Shown: positions 11,950-23,869 of the stretch, one piece after another
Position numbering within the stretch: position 1 is the first letter of the stretch
Layout: each line of letters begins with the position of its first letter
Assembly: GCF_963678635.1 (NCBI RefSeq)
Contig: NC_087064.1
Coordinates: 13,861,599 to 13,925,598, forward strand
Length of the DNA: 64,000 nucleotides
Source: Symsagittifera roscoffensis
Taxonomy: Eukaryota > Xenacoelomorpha > Acoela > Convolutidae
Direction: 5' to 3'
Program-made: the position numbers and the translations under genes
Notes under the pieces: generated by a model
The model's input: only the letters and a program-made list of their open reading frames with translations
The model's database searches: none
Told to the model about the DNA's origin: nothing

Positions 11950-14900
11950 TCGGCATTGAATATGTACGACACTCATTAAAACAAAACTTCATATATGTGG
12001 GTCTAAGAAAACGCAATCATTTAATTACAAAAAAAATTATTGCTCTGTTTTCTTTTCATTCTTGGCCAGTTTTTAGATCAATATTTAAAGTATTTGTTTT
12101 TGGTTGAAAAACTTTTGGCGACAAAGCTCACTCGAATATATATGATTTGATGCATACAAGATAGAATTTGGGAGGTTACTGCTTCTTTTCTTATTATAAG
12201 TGTTTTAAAAACTATCCTAATCAATACAAAGATAAGTTATTGTTAAGGGAAAAATCGGAAGCTATAGCACAGCTTGTTAAAATTGACACACCCTTATACC
12301 TGTTCGAGCAAAGTTTTGAAGAATTTGATCTGACTCTTTGGCAGCTCAGTAAATATGAATTATCCTGAATTGACATATTTTAGGCTTTTAACTGTGTAAT
12401 TTCAAGATTCATTTTTTCTAGGTGTTTCTGGACAACTTATTTACCAGAAGTTGGACAAAAGAGCCTTAAGCATCAAATCCTCTCTATGACTATCATAAAA
12501 CCTACAAAACAAAGACTTATTATACCCCAATAGAGAAGAGTCAGAACAAAATATGTCAGCGAAAAAACATATGCTCAAGAGTTGGACCGTCAGAATTTTC
12601 AGAAAAATTCAGATTGACCATCCTACAAATAATTCCTCTATTTTTGAACTGCTTTGAAATTTGTAGGAAAATTCTACTACCTTACAAATTTTAACAAAGT
12701 TTTGAAAGGTGATTTTTTCAAAATTAAAAAATTTTGACAACACTAAGCTTTAATTGAAACACTTCCGTTTATAACTTAGTCTAATAAAGGAACCAAAATT
12801 GACCAAAATATAGATTTCTCTGTTTTTTTTTTCATTGTTCGTCAGCTTTTAGATCATTAACAAAAGTATTTTAAAATGGTTGCAAATTTTTAGCGATAAA
12901 GATCAATCAATTACATAAGTTTTTCATGCATACAAGATAGAATTTGCGAGGATAATGTTTCTTTTCTTATTATCTGTGTTTTCAACTCAGACCTAATCTA
13001 TAATAAGACAATTTTTTGGTAACAGAAAAACTGGTAGATTTACTACGCATTTTTTTGATATTCCGCCGTTACCTGCTCGAGCAAAAAGTCACAGAGTTTG
13101 ATCAGATTGAGTCTATTGCTGCTCAATAAGCGCAAATTGTCCTAAGTTGTCAAATTTTGGCTTTTTTTGTGGTATCTCAAAATTCATTCTTTCTCGGTGT
13201 TCCTTGACAACCTTGTTGTACCCAGTTTACTGCAAATTGGCCGATAGAGCAGTAATCACCAATTCATTTTGGAAATTACCAAAGAATTTAGTTTTGAAAA
13301 GCCTGCAAATCGGATACTTGAATAATAATTGTTGTTTTGAAAGCCAAAAGATATTAAAAAACTACTAAAGACTTCCCATTGAGAGGGAAGATGAAAATTA
13401 TACCATAATTAGAAAATCAGAACAAAAGATCAAAGCATTCAATAATTGCTTGAGAGGTGGACAGTCAAAGTCTTCAGAAAAGCTCGGTTTGACTATTCTA
13501 TGAAACAACTCCCCTTGCTCAGAACTCTTGATAAGATTAGCAAAAAATTTCAGAACTCTTGATTAGATAGAAATTGCGAGGATATTGTTTCTTTTCTTGT
13601 TATCTGTGTTTTCAACTCAGACCTAATCAATAAAGTGACAATTTTTTGGTAACAGAAAAACTAGTAGATTTACAACGCATTTTTTTTTCATATTCCACCG
13701 TTACCTGCTCGAGCAAAAATTCACAGAGTTTGATCTGATTGAGTCTATTGCTGCTCAGTAAGCGCAAATTATCCTAAGTTGTCAAAATTTGGCTTTTTGT
13801 TTGTGTTATCTCAAAATTCATTCTATTTCGGTGTTCCTTGACAACTTTGTTGTACCCAGTTTACTGGAAATTGGCCGATAGAGCAGTAATCACCAATTCA
13901 TTTTGAAAATTACCAAAGAATTTAGTTTTAGAAAACCTGCAAATCGGATACTTGAATAATAATTGGTGTTTTGAAAGCCAAAAGATATTAAAAAACTACT
14001 AAAGATTTCCCATTGAGAGGGAAGATGAAAATTATACCCTAATTAAAAAGACTCAGAACAGAAGATCAAAGCATTCAATATTTTTTTCAGAGTTGGACTG
14101 TCAAAGTCTTCAGAAAAGCTCGGTTTGACTATTCTACAAAAAAACTCCCTTAGCTCAGAACTCTTGATAAGATTAGCAAGAAAATTCAGAACTCTTGATA
14201 AGATAGAAATTGCGAGGATATTGTTTCTTTTCTTGTTATCTGTGTTTTCAACTCAGACCTAATCAATAAAGTGACAATTTTTTGGTAACAGAAAAACTAG
14301 TAGATTTACAACGCATTTTTTTTTCATATTCCGCCGTTACCTGCTCGACCAAAAATTCACAGAGTTTGATCTGATTGAGTCTATTGCTGCTCAGTAAGCG
14401 CAAATTATCCTAAATTGTCAAAATTTGGCTTTTTGTTTGTGTTATCTCAAAATTCATTCTATCTCGGTGTTCCTTGACAACGTTGTTGTATCTGTTTACT
14501 GGAAATTGGCCGATAGAGCAGTAATCACCATCTCATTTTGGAAATTACCAAAGAGTTTAGTTTTAGAAAACCTGCAAATCGGATACTTGAATAATATTTG
14601 TTGTTTTGAAAACCAAAAGATATTAAAAAACTACTAAAGACTTCCCATTGAGAGGGAAGATGAAAGTTATACCCTAATTAGAAAAGCTCAGAACAGAAGA
14701 TCAAAACATTCAATATTTGCTTGAGAGTTGGACTGTCAAAGTCTTCAGAAAAGCTCGGTTTGACTATTCTATGAAACAACTCCCTTATCTCAGAACTCTT
14801 GATAAGATAAGCAAGAAAATTCCCCTATCTTACAATCTTCTTACAAAATTTTGAAATTTTTGTTGAGAACACTAATTAAAAAAAAAACGTTTCCAATTTT

Positions 14901-17900
14901 TTTTAAGTCAAAGATTTTGACAACACTACGCTTTAAAGAAAACGCTCACGTTTATATCTTAGTCTAAGATAGGAACGTCTTCCTACATACATAGAAAAAA
15001 ATTAGGAAACTTTTGCCTCGAAATTTTCCCGAAAATTTTTTTAAAAAAATGACAAAAAAAATTGATTTCCCTGTTTTCTTTTCATTTTTGGCCAGTTCTT
15101 AGATCAATTTTTAAAGTATTTGAAAGTGGTTGAAACAGTTTTGGCGACAAAGCTCACTCGAATATATATGATTTGATGCATACAAGATAGAATTTGGGAC
15201 GTTACTGCTTCTTTTCTTATTATAAGTGTTTTAAAGTCTATCCTAATCAATACAAAGACAAGTTATTGTTAAGGGAAAAATCGGAAGCTATAGCACGGCT
15301 TGTTGAAATTGACACGCCCCTGAAACCTGTTCAAGCAAAGTTTTGAAGAATTTGATCTGAATCTTTGGCAGCTCAGTAAATATGAATTATCTTGTATTGA
15401 CATATTTTAGGCTTTTAACTGTGTAATTTCAAGACTCATTTTTCTAGGTGTTTCTGGACAACGTATTTACCGGAAGTTGGACAAAAAAGCCTTAAGCATC
15501 AAATCCTCTCTATGACTATCATAAAACCTGCAAAACCAAGACTTGATAGCGTTTTGATTTTCTCAAATCCAAAAAGTTTTGAATAACTACAACAAAATAT
15601 CCCATTGATCAGAAAGCTGAAATTTATACCCCAATAGAGAAGACTCAGAACAAATTATTTAAGCGAAAAAACATATGCTCAAAAGTTGGACCGTCAGAAT
15701 TTTCAGAAAAATTTGGGTTGACCATCCTACAAATATTTACTCTATTTTTGAACTACTTTGAAATTTGTAGGAAAATTCAACTACCTTACAAATTTTAACA
15801 AAGTTTTGAAAGGTGATTTTTTCGAAAATAAAAAACTTTTGACAACACTACACGTTAATTGAAACACTTTAGTTTATGATTTATCCTAATAAAGGAACCA
15901 AATCTGACCAAAAAAATAAATTACTCTGTTTTTTTCCTCGTTGGTCAGCTTTTAGATCATTAACAAAAGTATTTAAAAATGGTTGCAAATTTTTAGCGAT
16001 AAAGATCAATCAAGTACATACTCTTTTCATGCATACAAGATAGAAATTGCGAAGATAATGATTTTTTCATATTATCTGTGTTTTCAACTCAGACCTAATT
16101 AATAAAATGACAATTTCTTAGTAACAGAAAAACTGGTAGATTTACTACGCACTTTGTTTTTGATATTCCGCCGTTACCTGCTTGAGCAAAAATTCACAGA
16201 GTTTGATCTGATTGAGTCTATTGCTGCTCAGTAAGCGCAAATTATCCTAAGTTGTCAAATTTTGGCTTTTTATTTGTGTTATCTCAAAATTCATTCTTCC
16301 TCGGTGTTCCTTGACAAATTTGTTGTACCCAGTTTACTGGAAATTGGCCGATAGAGCAGTAATGACCAATTCCATTTGGAAATTACCAAAAAATTTAATT
16401 TTAGAAAACCTGCAAATTGGATACTTGAATAATATTTGGTGTTTTGAGAGCCAAAAGATAATAAAAAACTACTAAAGATTTCCCCTTGAGAGGGAAGATG
16501 GAAATTATACCCTAATTAGAAAGACTCAGAACAGACGATCAAAGCATTCAACATTTGCTTGAAAGGTGGACTGTCGAAAACTTCAGAAAAGCCCGGATTG
16601 ACTGTCCTACAAAAAACCCCCTGATCTTACAACTCTGGATAAGATTAGTAAGAAAATTTCCCTATCTTACAACCTTCTTACAAATTTTTGAAACTTTTGT
16701 TGAGAACACAAATTTAAAAAAACGCTTCCAGTTTTTTTAAGTCCAAGATTTCGACAACACTAAACTTTAAAGAAAACGCTCACGTTTATATCTTAGTCTA
16801 AAATAGGAACGTCATCGTACATACATAAAAACAAATTAAGAAACGTTTACCTCAAAATTTTCCCGAAGACTTAAAAAAAACGACAAAAAAAAATTGATTT
16901 CCCTGTTTTCTTTTCATTGTTATCAAGTTTTTAGATCACTTTTTGAAGTATTTGAAAATTTTTGGTGACAAAGCTCAGTCGAATATATATGATTTGATGC
17001 ATACAAGATAGAGTTTGGGAGGTTACTGCTTCTTTTCTTATTATAAGTGTTTTAAACTCTAGCCTAACCAATACAAAGACAAGTTATTGTTAAGGGAAAA
17101 TCCGAAGCTATAGCACGGCTTGTTAAAATTTACACGCCCCCGATACCTATACGAGAAAATGTTTTGAAGAATTTGATCTGACTCTTTGGGAGCTCAGTAA
17201 ATATGAATTATCCTGAATTGACATATTTTAGGCTTTCAACTCAGTACTTTCAAGATTCTTTTTCTAGGTGTTTCTGGACAACGTAATTACCGGAAGTTGA
17301 ACAAAAGAGCCTTAAGCATCAAATCTTCTCTATGACTATCATAAAACCTGCAAAACAAAGACTTGATAGAGTTGTGATTTTCTCAATTCCAAAAAGTATT
17401 GAATAACTACTACAAAAGATCCCATTGAGCAGAAAGCTGAAAATTATACCCCAATAGAGAAGTTTCAGAACAAAATATTTCAGCGAAAAAAACATATGCT
17501 CAAGAGTTGGACCGTCTGAGTTTTCAGAAAAATTCGGGTTGACCATTCCACAAATTATTCTTCTTTTTTTGAAGTACTTTGAAGTTTGTAAGAAAATTCT
17601 TCTACCTTACAAATTTTAACAAAGTTTTGAAAGGTGATTTTTTCAAATTAAAAATTTTTTTTCACAACACTAAGTTTTAATTGAAACACCTACGTTTATA
17701 ATTTAGTCTAAAAAAGGAACCAAAATTGACCAAAAAACTAGATTCCTCTTTTTTTTTCAATGTTGGTCAGCTTTTAGATCATTAACAAAAGTATTTTGAA
17801 ATGGTTGCAATTTTTTAGCAATAAAGATCAATCAAATACAAAAATTTTTGATGCATACAAGATAGAATTTGCGAGGATAATAATTCTTTTCTTGTTATCT

Positions 17901-20575
17901 GTGTTTTCAACTCAGACCTAATCAATAAAGTGAAAATTTTTTGGTAACAGAAAAACAGGTAGATTTACTACGCACTTTGTTTTTGATATTCCGCCGTTAC
18001 CTGCTCGAGTAAAGATTCACAGAGTTTGATCTGATTGAGTCTTTTGCTGCTGAGTAAGCCCAAACTATCCTGAGTTGTCAGATTTTGGCTTTTTATTTGT
18101 GTTATTTCAAAATTCATTTTTTCTCGGTGTTCCTTGACAACTTTGTTGTACCCACTTTATTGGAAATTGGCCGATAGAGCAGTAATCACCAATTCATTTT
18201 GGAAATTACCAAACAATTTAGTTTTAGAAAACCTGCAGACCGGATACTCGAAAAACATTTGATGTTTAGAAAGGCAAAAGACATTAAAAAACCACTAAAG
18301 ATTTCACATTGAGAGGGAAGATGAAAATTATACCCTAATTAGAAAGACTCAGAACAGAAGATCAAAGCATTCAACATTTGCTTGAGAGTTGGACTGTCAA
18401 AATCCTCAGAAATGCCCGGTTTGACTATTCTACAAAAAAACTCCCTTATCTTAGAACTCTCGATAAGATTAGTAAGAAAATTCCCCTATCTTTCAACCTT
18501 CTTACAAATTTTTGAAACTTTTGTTGAGAACACTAATTAAAAAAAACGCTTCCAAATTTTTTAGGTCCAAGATTTTGACAACACTAAGCTTTAAAGAAAT
18601 CACTCAAGTTTATGTCTAAGTCTGAGATAGGAACGTTTTCATACATACGTAGAAAAAAATTAGGAAACGTTTGCCTCAAAATTTTCCCGAAGAATTAAAA
18701 AAAATGACAAAAAAATGATTTCCCTGTTTTCTTTTCATTGTTGGCCAAATTTTAGATCATTTTTTGAAAGTTTTTGAAATTGGTTGAAAAATTTTTGGCG
18801 ACAAATGTCAAACGAATATATATGATTTGAAGCATACAAGATAGAAATTGGGAGGTTACTGCTTCTTTTCTTATTATAAGTGTTTTAAACTCTAGCCTAA
18901 CCAATACAAAGACAAGTTATTGTTAAGGGAAAAATCGGAAGCTATAGCACGGCTTGTTAAAATTGACACGCCCCCGATACCTGTTCGAGCAAAGTTTTGA
19001 AGAATTTGATCTGTTTCTTTGGCAGCTCAGTAAAATGAATTATCCTGAATAGACATATTTTAGGCTTTAAACTGTGTAATTTCAAGATTCATTTTTTCTA
19101 GGTGTTTCTGGACAACGTATTTACCGGAAGTTGGACAAAAGAGCCTTAAGCATCAAATCCTCTCTATGACTATCATAAAACCTGCAAAACAAAGACTTGA
19201 TAGAGTTGTGATTTTGTCAAATCCAAAAATATTGAATAACTACTACAAAATATCCCGTTGAGCAGAAAGCTGAAAACTATAACCCAATAGAGAAGACTCA
19301 GAACAAAATTTTTCAGCGAGAAAACATATGCTCAAGAGTTGGAACGTCAGAATTTTCAGAAAAATTTGGGTTGATCATCCTACAAATATTTCCTCTGTTT
19401 TTGAACTGCTTTGAAGTTTGTAAGAAAATTCTACTACCTTACAAATTTTAACAAAGTTTTGAAAGGTGATTTTTTCAAAACTAAAAAATACTTTGAAAAC
19501 ACTAAGTTTTAATTGAAACACTTCCGTTTATAACTTAGTCTAATACATTAACGAAAATTGGCCAAAATATAGATTACTCTGTTTTTTTTTTCATTGTTGG
19601 TCAGCTTTTAGCTCATCAACAAAAGTATTTAAAAAACGTGGCAAAGTTTTAGCGATAAAGATCAATCATTTACATAAGTTTTTCATGCATACAAGATAGA
19701 ATTTGCGAGGATAATGTTTCTTTTCTTATTATCTGTGTTTTCAACTCAGACCTAATCTATAATAAGACAATTTTTTGGTAACAGAAAAACTGGTAGATTT
19801 ACTACGCATTTTTTTGATATTCCGCCGTTACCTGCTCGAGCAAAAAGTCACAGAGTTTGATCAGATTGAGTCTATTGCTGCTCAATAAGCGCAAATTGTC
19901 CTAAGTTGTCAAATTTTGGCTTTTTTTGTGGTATCTCAAAATTCATTCTTTCTCGGTGTTCCTTGACAACTTTGTTGTACCCAGTTTAATGGAAATTGGC
20001 CGATAGAGCAGTACTCACCAGTTCATTTTGGAAATTACCAAAGAATTTAGTTTTGAAAAGCCTGCAAATCGGATACTTGAATAATAATTGTTGTTTTGAA
20101 AGCCAAAAGATATTAAAAAACTACTAATGATTTCTCATTGAGAGTGAAGATGAAAGTTATACCCTAATTAGAAAAACTCAGAACAGAAGATCAAAGCATT
20201 CAACATTTGCTTGAGAGTTAGACTGTCAAAGGCTTCAGAAAAGCCCGGTTTGACTATTCTACAAAAAACCCCTCTTATTTTAGAACTCTTGATAAGACTA
20301 GTAAGAAAATTCCCCAATCTTAGAACCTTCTTACAAAATGTTAAAACTTTTGTTGAGAACACTAATTAAAGAAACCGCTTTCAATTTTTTTAAGTCCAAC
20401 ATTTTGACAACCCTAAATTTTGAAGAAAATGCTCTTGTTTATATCTAAGTCTAAGATAGGAACGTCTTGCTACATTCCTAGAAAAAAATAAGGAAGTGTT
20501 TCCCTCAAAATTTTCCCGGAGATTTGAAAAAAATGACAAAATTGGATCTCCCTGTTTTCTTTCCATTGCTTTCCA
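11950..20575. repeat. long-period satellite with alternating A and B monomers
   Basis: Two related monomers of about 0.8-0.95 kb alternate. Type A is marked by ATATATGATTTGATGCATAC, then CTTCTTTTCTTATTATAAG, with anchors near 12,137, 15,163, 16,983 and 18,815. Type B is marked by CATACAAGATAGAATTTGCG, then TATCTGTGTTTTCAACTCAG, with anchors near 12,925, 13,566, 14,207, 16,030, 17,850 and 19,685. The A-B dimer period is about 1.82-1.83 kb. At 12.9-14.8 kb the B monomer is itself tripled at a 641-bp period. A and B clearly share ancestry, for example in GGTGTTTCTGGACAAC against GGTGTTCCTTGACAAC. Confidence 0.85.
12168..12489 (+). pseudogene. possible coding relic in the first A monomer
   Basis: Frame 12,168-12,368 encodes 66 residues of normal protein composition (charged, with a LYLFEQSFEEFDL stretch). 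After a stop and a TTTTTTCTAG acceptor-like site, an in-phase 22-residue segment at 12,421-12,489 (including IYQKLDKRAL) ends in TGA. B monomers can be read in a matching way at the same place (VYWKLADRAV, near 14,480-14,530), so the peptide similarity crosses the A/B split. Other A copies are frameshifted. It may descend from a tandemly duplicated spliced gene. The family is unknown. Confidence 0.25.
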
Positions 20576-20584
20576 TTGCAGAAA

Positions 20585-20663
20585 GTCCAAAAAAGTAAAA
20601 GTATACACAAGAGCAATCTCAAAAGTAAATGCACCAAAATTGTTTGCTAAAAAAATAAGAAAT
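20585..20663. repeat. outermost fragment of the palindrome left arm
   Basis: This stretch (GTATACACAAGAGCAATC, then AAGTAAATGCACCAAAATTG) matches the reverse complement of about 61,895-61,984. In that copy the sequence runs on uninterrupted into the bases found at 43,083 onward. The 20,664-43,082 element therefore interrupts a once continuous arm. Confidence 0.8.
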
Positions 20664-21538
20664 TGTAACAGTCGCCTACTTCGGTCACATATGAGGCTAA
20701 AGAAAAATAGGCCCTATAACCATTGGCTCAAGAGTCAGGGACACTATCTCTTGTGTTTTTCTACCTCAAAAACGGTCGGAGCCAATTCGGTTCACTTGCG
20801 AAATGAGACTAGAACCCTTTACAGCTTAAAGGCCACTACCAAAATACCCCCCCCCCCCCCCACTTTAGAAAATAAGAACGTCCCCATAATTAGGTCTCAA
20901 AATACCCAAAATGCGCGAACGCCGTTAAAAACAGGGTCGGAAAAATCCGTTAAGTTACTTTTTATTGGACAGTGGAACTTTGATCCATTTCAGATGGATC
21001 AACCTAAAACTAGTCTTACCTCAACATACTTATCACAAAATGCACTCGGGAAAACTAAATTAGGTACTTACATAGCGGCACACTTGACAATCAGAGTAAT
21101 TCTAGCATAAATATAATTGAAAATAACTCGAGAAGTTTTCTAACAATGAGTTCCAATCAAAAGAAATGAGTTTTAAATTGAGAATGTAGTTTTGGGTCTG
21201 AACCATTGGGAGACTTCAGTTGTCTACCTTTCCATTGAAGGTTCACTCTGGTTCAGTCGAATTCCGATCTTCTTTCGTAATCACTCTGTCTCCTATATCA
21301 AGATAGGACAGCTCTACTCTCGTGGTTCTTATTATTATCTCGGAAATTGCGAATAGCAGTTTCCCGCTGTTTTTTCTGTCACTTTCCCGCTATTGCGATT
21401 CGGTCGTTCTGATTTCAAATTTTATATTTTCAGTTGTCGCGAGAAAACTGAGCAAGACAGGCTCAATTTGAATTTTTGAAAAATTAAATTTCATTCCAAA
21501 ACCACGTACTTCGTATTCCTCAAGGTCAAACTTCCAGA
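20664..21538 (-). repeat. 3' LTR (left copy)
   Basis: Begins TGTAACAGTCGCC and matches 42,181-43,066 at about 94% by eye, with several small indels. Similarity ends at CTTCCAGA. The last 16 bases of the right LTR (43,067-43,082) are missing and the sequence passes straight into CTCAAGATTG. No polypurine tract is visible at this inner edge, so the LTR/interior junction seems rearranged or deleted. A C-run near 20,846-20,861 differs in length from the other copies. Confidence 0.85.
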
Positions 21539-21969
21539 CTCAAGATTGATGTCCTCATCGCGCGCTGTTGTCTGTCAGTGAATCTCCGGAAACCCGAGTG
21601 CTGCTCAAGGTACAGTGCCAGAGGTCATTTACAGAAGTTTGCAGCAGTCTTAACTTTATCTACACCCCAAAATTCACATCCATGTAAAAATTTCACACTA
21701 TCGCTAAACAGCAATCAAAATCTGCACACACCTGCACCATTGAATTTTCGCTTTTTAAGCTAGTAAATTGAATTTTCTTTTGTCCTCATCAAACAGGAAA
21801 TTGTCATGCAGCTTTTTGATTTATATAATAGATATAACATATTAATAACAATATCTCATTTGTTAAAATTTCTTTTTCGTGAACCCAGATTTCATCCAAG
21901 TTCACCCTCGAGCCCCTTTCCTTCCCTCTCAAGACTCAATACTCTAAAATTCCCCATTGAGCTACCTGC
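21539..21969. other. 3' untranslated stretch of the giant element
   Basis: Lies between the last accessory ORF and the 3' LTR. It is AT-richer than the coding part. A polypurine tract would be expected next to the LTR on the minus strand, but none is obvious. Confidence 0.5.
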
Positions 21970-23544
21970 TCATCTCGTGTTCTTCGCCTTCGAGGTACCA
22001 GACCCAGACGTATTTGACACTGTAATCTGCTTCAACAGTGCCTCTTCATCATCGGAGCTAATCACGATCTCTTCCCAGGCTTTCAGCTGTTCGTAGGACC
22101 GCATCCATTCCCTTTGTTCCTGCAATCTCTTTGCTTGGTTGGGCAAACTCTTCACCCTCGACTCTCGGTTCAAGCAGAAGGAATTGTGCAGACTCAGGCT
22201 CACGTTCTTCGCCAACTCTTTCTCTAGTATCGACTCTCTCGCTTTGGTATTGTTTCTTGACACTCTACCAACTCTTTTCCACCCCGTCGTGATCGCATTT
22301 TGATGGGTCAGCAGAGGTCTCTTGAAAGCCTCCGGTCCTATCTCGGCCAGGAACTGTTGATATTCCTTTTGATATTTCTTCATATGAGCCTTCGTTACCA
22401 TGTACAACCCGGATGTCAACGTCGCTCGAAACCAAGGAAAGAACCTTATGCGGCTCCATACGTGTCTGACTTCCATTGGTATGGCGAATACCTTGCATGC
22501 AGTCTCAAACAACTCAAGTCTCCTGCTGTAATCTATCGCGTGTATCGACTCTGCCGTTGGCGTCTTCGACTCCCGATACTTCGTTACATTTTCTTCAATC
22601 CATCGTAGAGCCAGCCTCGTGCTCACCACCAAGATGGTCACCTTCTGCTGATGATCGGGCAGTCCTAACGACCGAATTTCTTCCACATCCCAGATCAGGC
22701 AGAGTTTTGCGTGATCCGGATACCACACTGTTTGTGCCAGACAGTGGCATGGACATTCCCCATGTGTGAGGTCAATACTCCTAAGGTTGCGCTCTCCCGA
22801 GGCTTCTAGGAGAGGCTCAAAATCCATCATCTTCTCGTGTATCGCATCGTTCTCCTCCACGTTTGGAGCACCACCCATAGGTTTCCCGATCACGTTTTGT
22901 CTCTCGTGGTCACTTGTGTTTTCACTTTCCAAACCCAAAAGTTCTTCCCCCCAGATTTCACTCAAGTCATCCCTCTGTTCTCTAGGCACTGTCCCTCGGA
23001 TTTTCCTCAACAACCCGTGTGAGTGATGCGACATCCGAGCCAGTCTCACAAACTTGGGCACTGAGAAGGCCTTGTCTATTGATACCTTTTGGCTGGATAC
23101 CTCCACCATCGCCATGTGCAATGGGTAGTGGCTGCCGCATAGGTTGGCCATCACTGACCCCACTAAGGACTTCGCATTTAGAGGCAGACCATAGGCTTCG
23201 CTCATAGGAAATCCCATTTCTGCTTCAAGTCCAACCTTCCAGCTCTTGATGTGTTTCTGAGTTACCTGCAACACCCCGGGCCATGACTCCACACTCAACG
23301 CGGTCACCAAGTGGTGTTCAGACTCTAGCCTCTCCAGTGACTGCAGACTGCACATTCTCGAGAAGAATCCCAGAGATGTTGCTATATTCACCGTGGTACT
23401 CGAATAACACTCAGCCACTATCTGTACTTCACTCTTCTCCCTCTCTGTGATGTCTTCAAACCAGGTGACTAGATCTTCTTTTCGGAAGGACTGTATCCTA
23501 ACGCATGACCGTCCATCACAGGCCATTTCCACACGTCGAGTCAA
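21970..23544 (-). CDS. accessory protein, C-terminal part, unknown function
   Basis: A 524-residue frame and the last gene before the 3' LTR. Visible features are a Cys/His patch (HGECPCHC) near the middle, a short hydrophobic beta-like stretch just after it (VTILVVST), a basic region, and an acidic Ser/Asp/Glu tail followed by Ser/Gly/Lys residues. There is no signal peptide and no clear membrane segment, so it does not look like a retroviral envelope. The upstream frame at 23,516-23,869 overlaps its start by 29 bp in another phase, suggesting that one longer protein was split by a frameshift. I recognise no family. It has the high GC and CTTGAG-rich texture of the rest of the element. Confidence 0.6.
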   Translation of the reverse strand: MTRRVEMACDGRSCVRIQSFRKEDLVTWFEDITEREKSEVQIVAECYSSTTVNIATSLGFFSRMCSLQSLERLESEHHLVTALSVESWPGVLQVTQKHIKSWKVGLEAEMGFPMSEAYGLPLNAKSLVGSVMANLCGSHYPLHMAMVEVSSQKVSIDKAFSVPKFVRLARMSHHSHGLLRKIRGTVPREQRDDLSEIWGEELLGLESENTSDHERQNVIGKPMGGAPNVEENDAIHEKMMDFEPLLEASGERNLRSIDLTHGECPCHCLAQTVWYPDHAKLCLIWDVEEIRSLGLPDHQQKVTILVVSTRLALRWIEENVTKYRESKTPTAESIHAIDYSRRLELFETACKVFAIPMEVRHVWSRIRFFPWFRATLTSGLYMVTKAHMKKYQKEYQQFLAEIGPEAFKRPLLTHQNAITTGWKRVGRVSRNNTKARESILEKELAKNVSLSLHNSFCLNRESRVKSLPNQAKRLQEQREWMRSYEQLKAWEEIVISSDDEEALLKQITVSNTSGSGTSKAKNTR

Positions 23545-23869
23545 GACAACTGCCCGGCTCCATTTTCTTCACCGACCCTAGTTTACTCGTCGCTTCGCTT
23601 GACTCCTTTACCTGAGGCAAGATCAACTTGTGCACTATACTCAATGTTGCCAGATCTTCGTCCTCCGCCGGTGCTAATCTCACTCGCTCCGTGACTTCCT
23701 CGATCAGGCTCGCATGGGGATGTGGGCACCAGGAGGGCTTAAGCAGTTTCCACACCACTCCCAGATTCGTGACCAATATGCCGTTCCCGTTACCCATCTT
23801 CAGCTCGACTCTTTTACTTGAGCGCGGCACGCTTATCACCTCTGGCATATTCTCGAGAATCAAACCCAA
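23516..23869 (-). CDS. accessory protein fragment, unknown
   Basis: A 117-residue frame wedged between the 367-residue ORF (overlap 23,814-23,869) and the 524-residue ORF (overlap 23,516-23,544), each in a different phase. Its central part (VVWKLLKPSW, then an acidic PAEDED segment) reads like ordinary protein. The staggered overlaps are most simply explained by two frameshifts in a formerly continuous gene. The first and last residues of this frame are probably out of phase and not real. Confidence 0.45.
   Translation of the reverse strand: MGLILENMPEVISVPRSSKRVELKMGNGNGILVTNLGVVWKLLKPSWCPHPHASLIEEVTERVRLAPAEDEDLATLSIVHKLILPQVKESSEATSKLGSVKKMEPGSCLDSTCGNGL

Noticed and set aside
20496-21110. 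204-codon plus-strand ORF in the left LTR, with a related 111-codon frame at 42,266-42,601
   Set aside because: Antisense to the element, fused to satellite sequence at its start, and broken by C-run length change in the third LTR copy. A by-product of the LTR.
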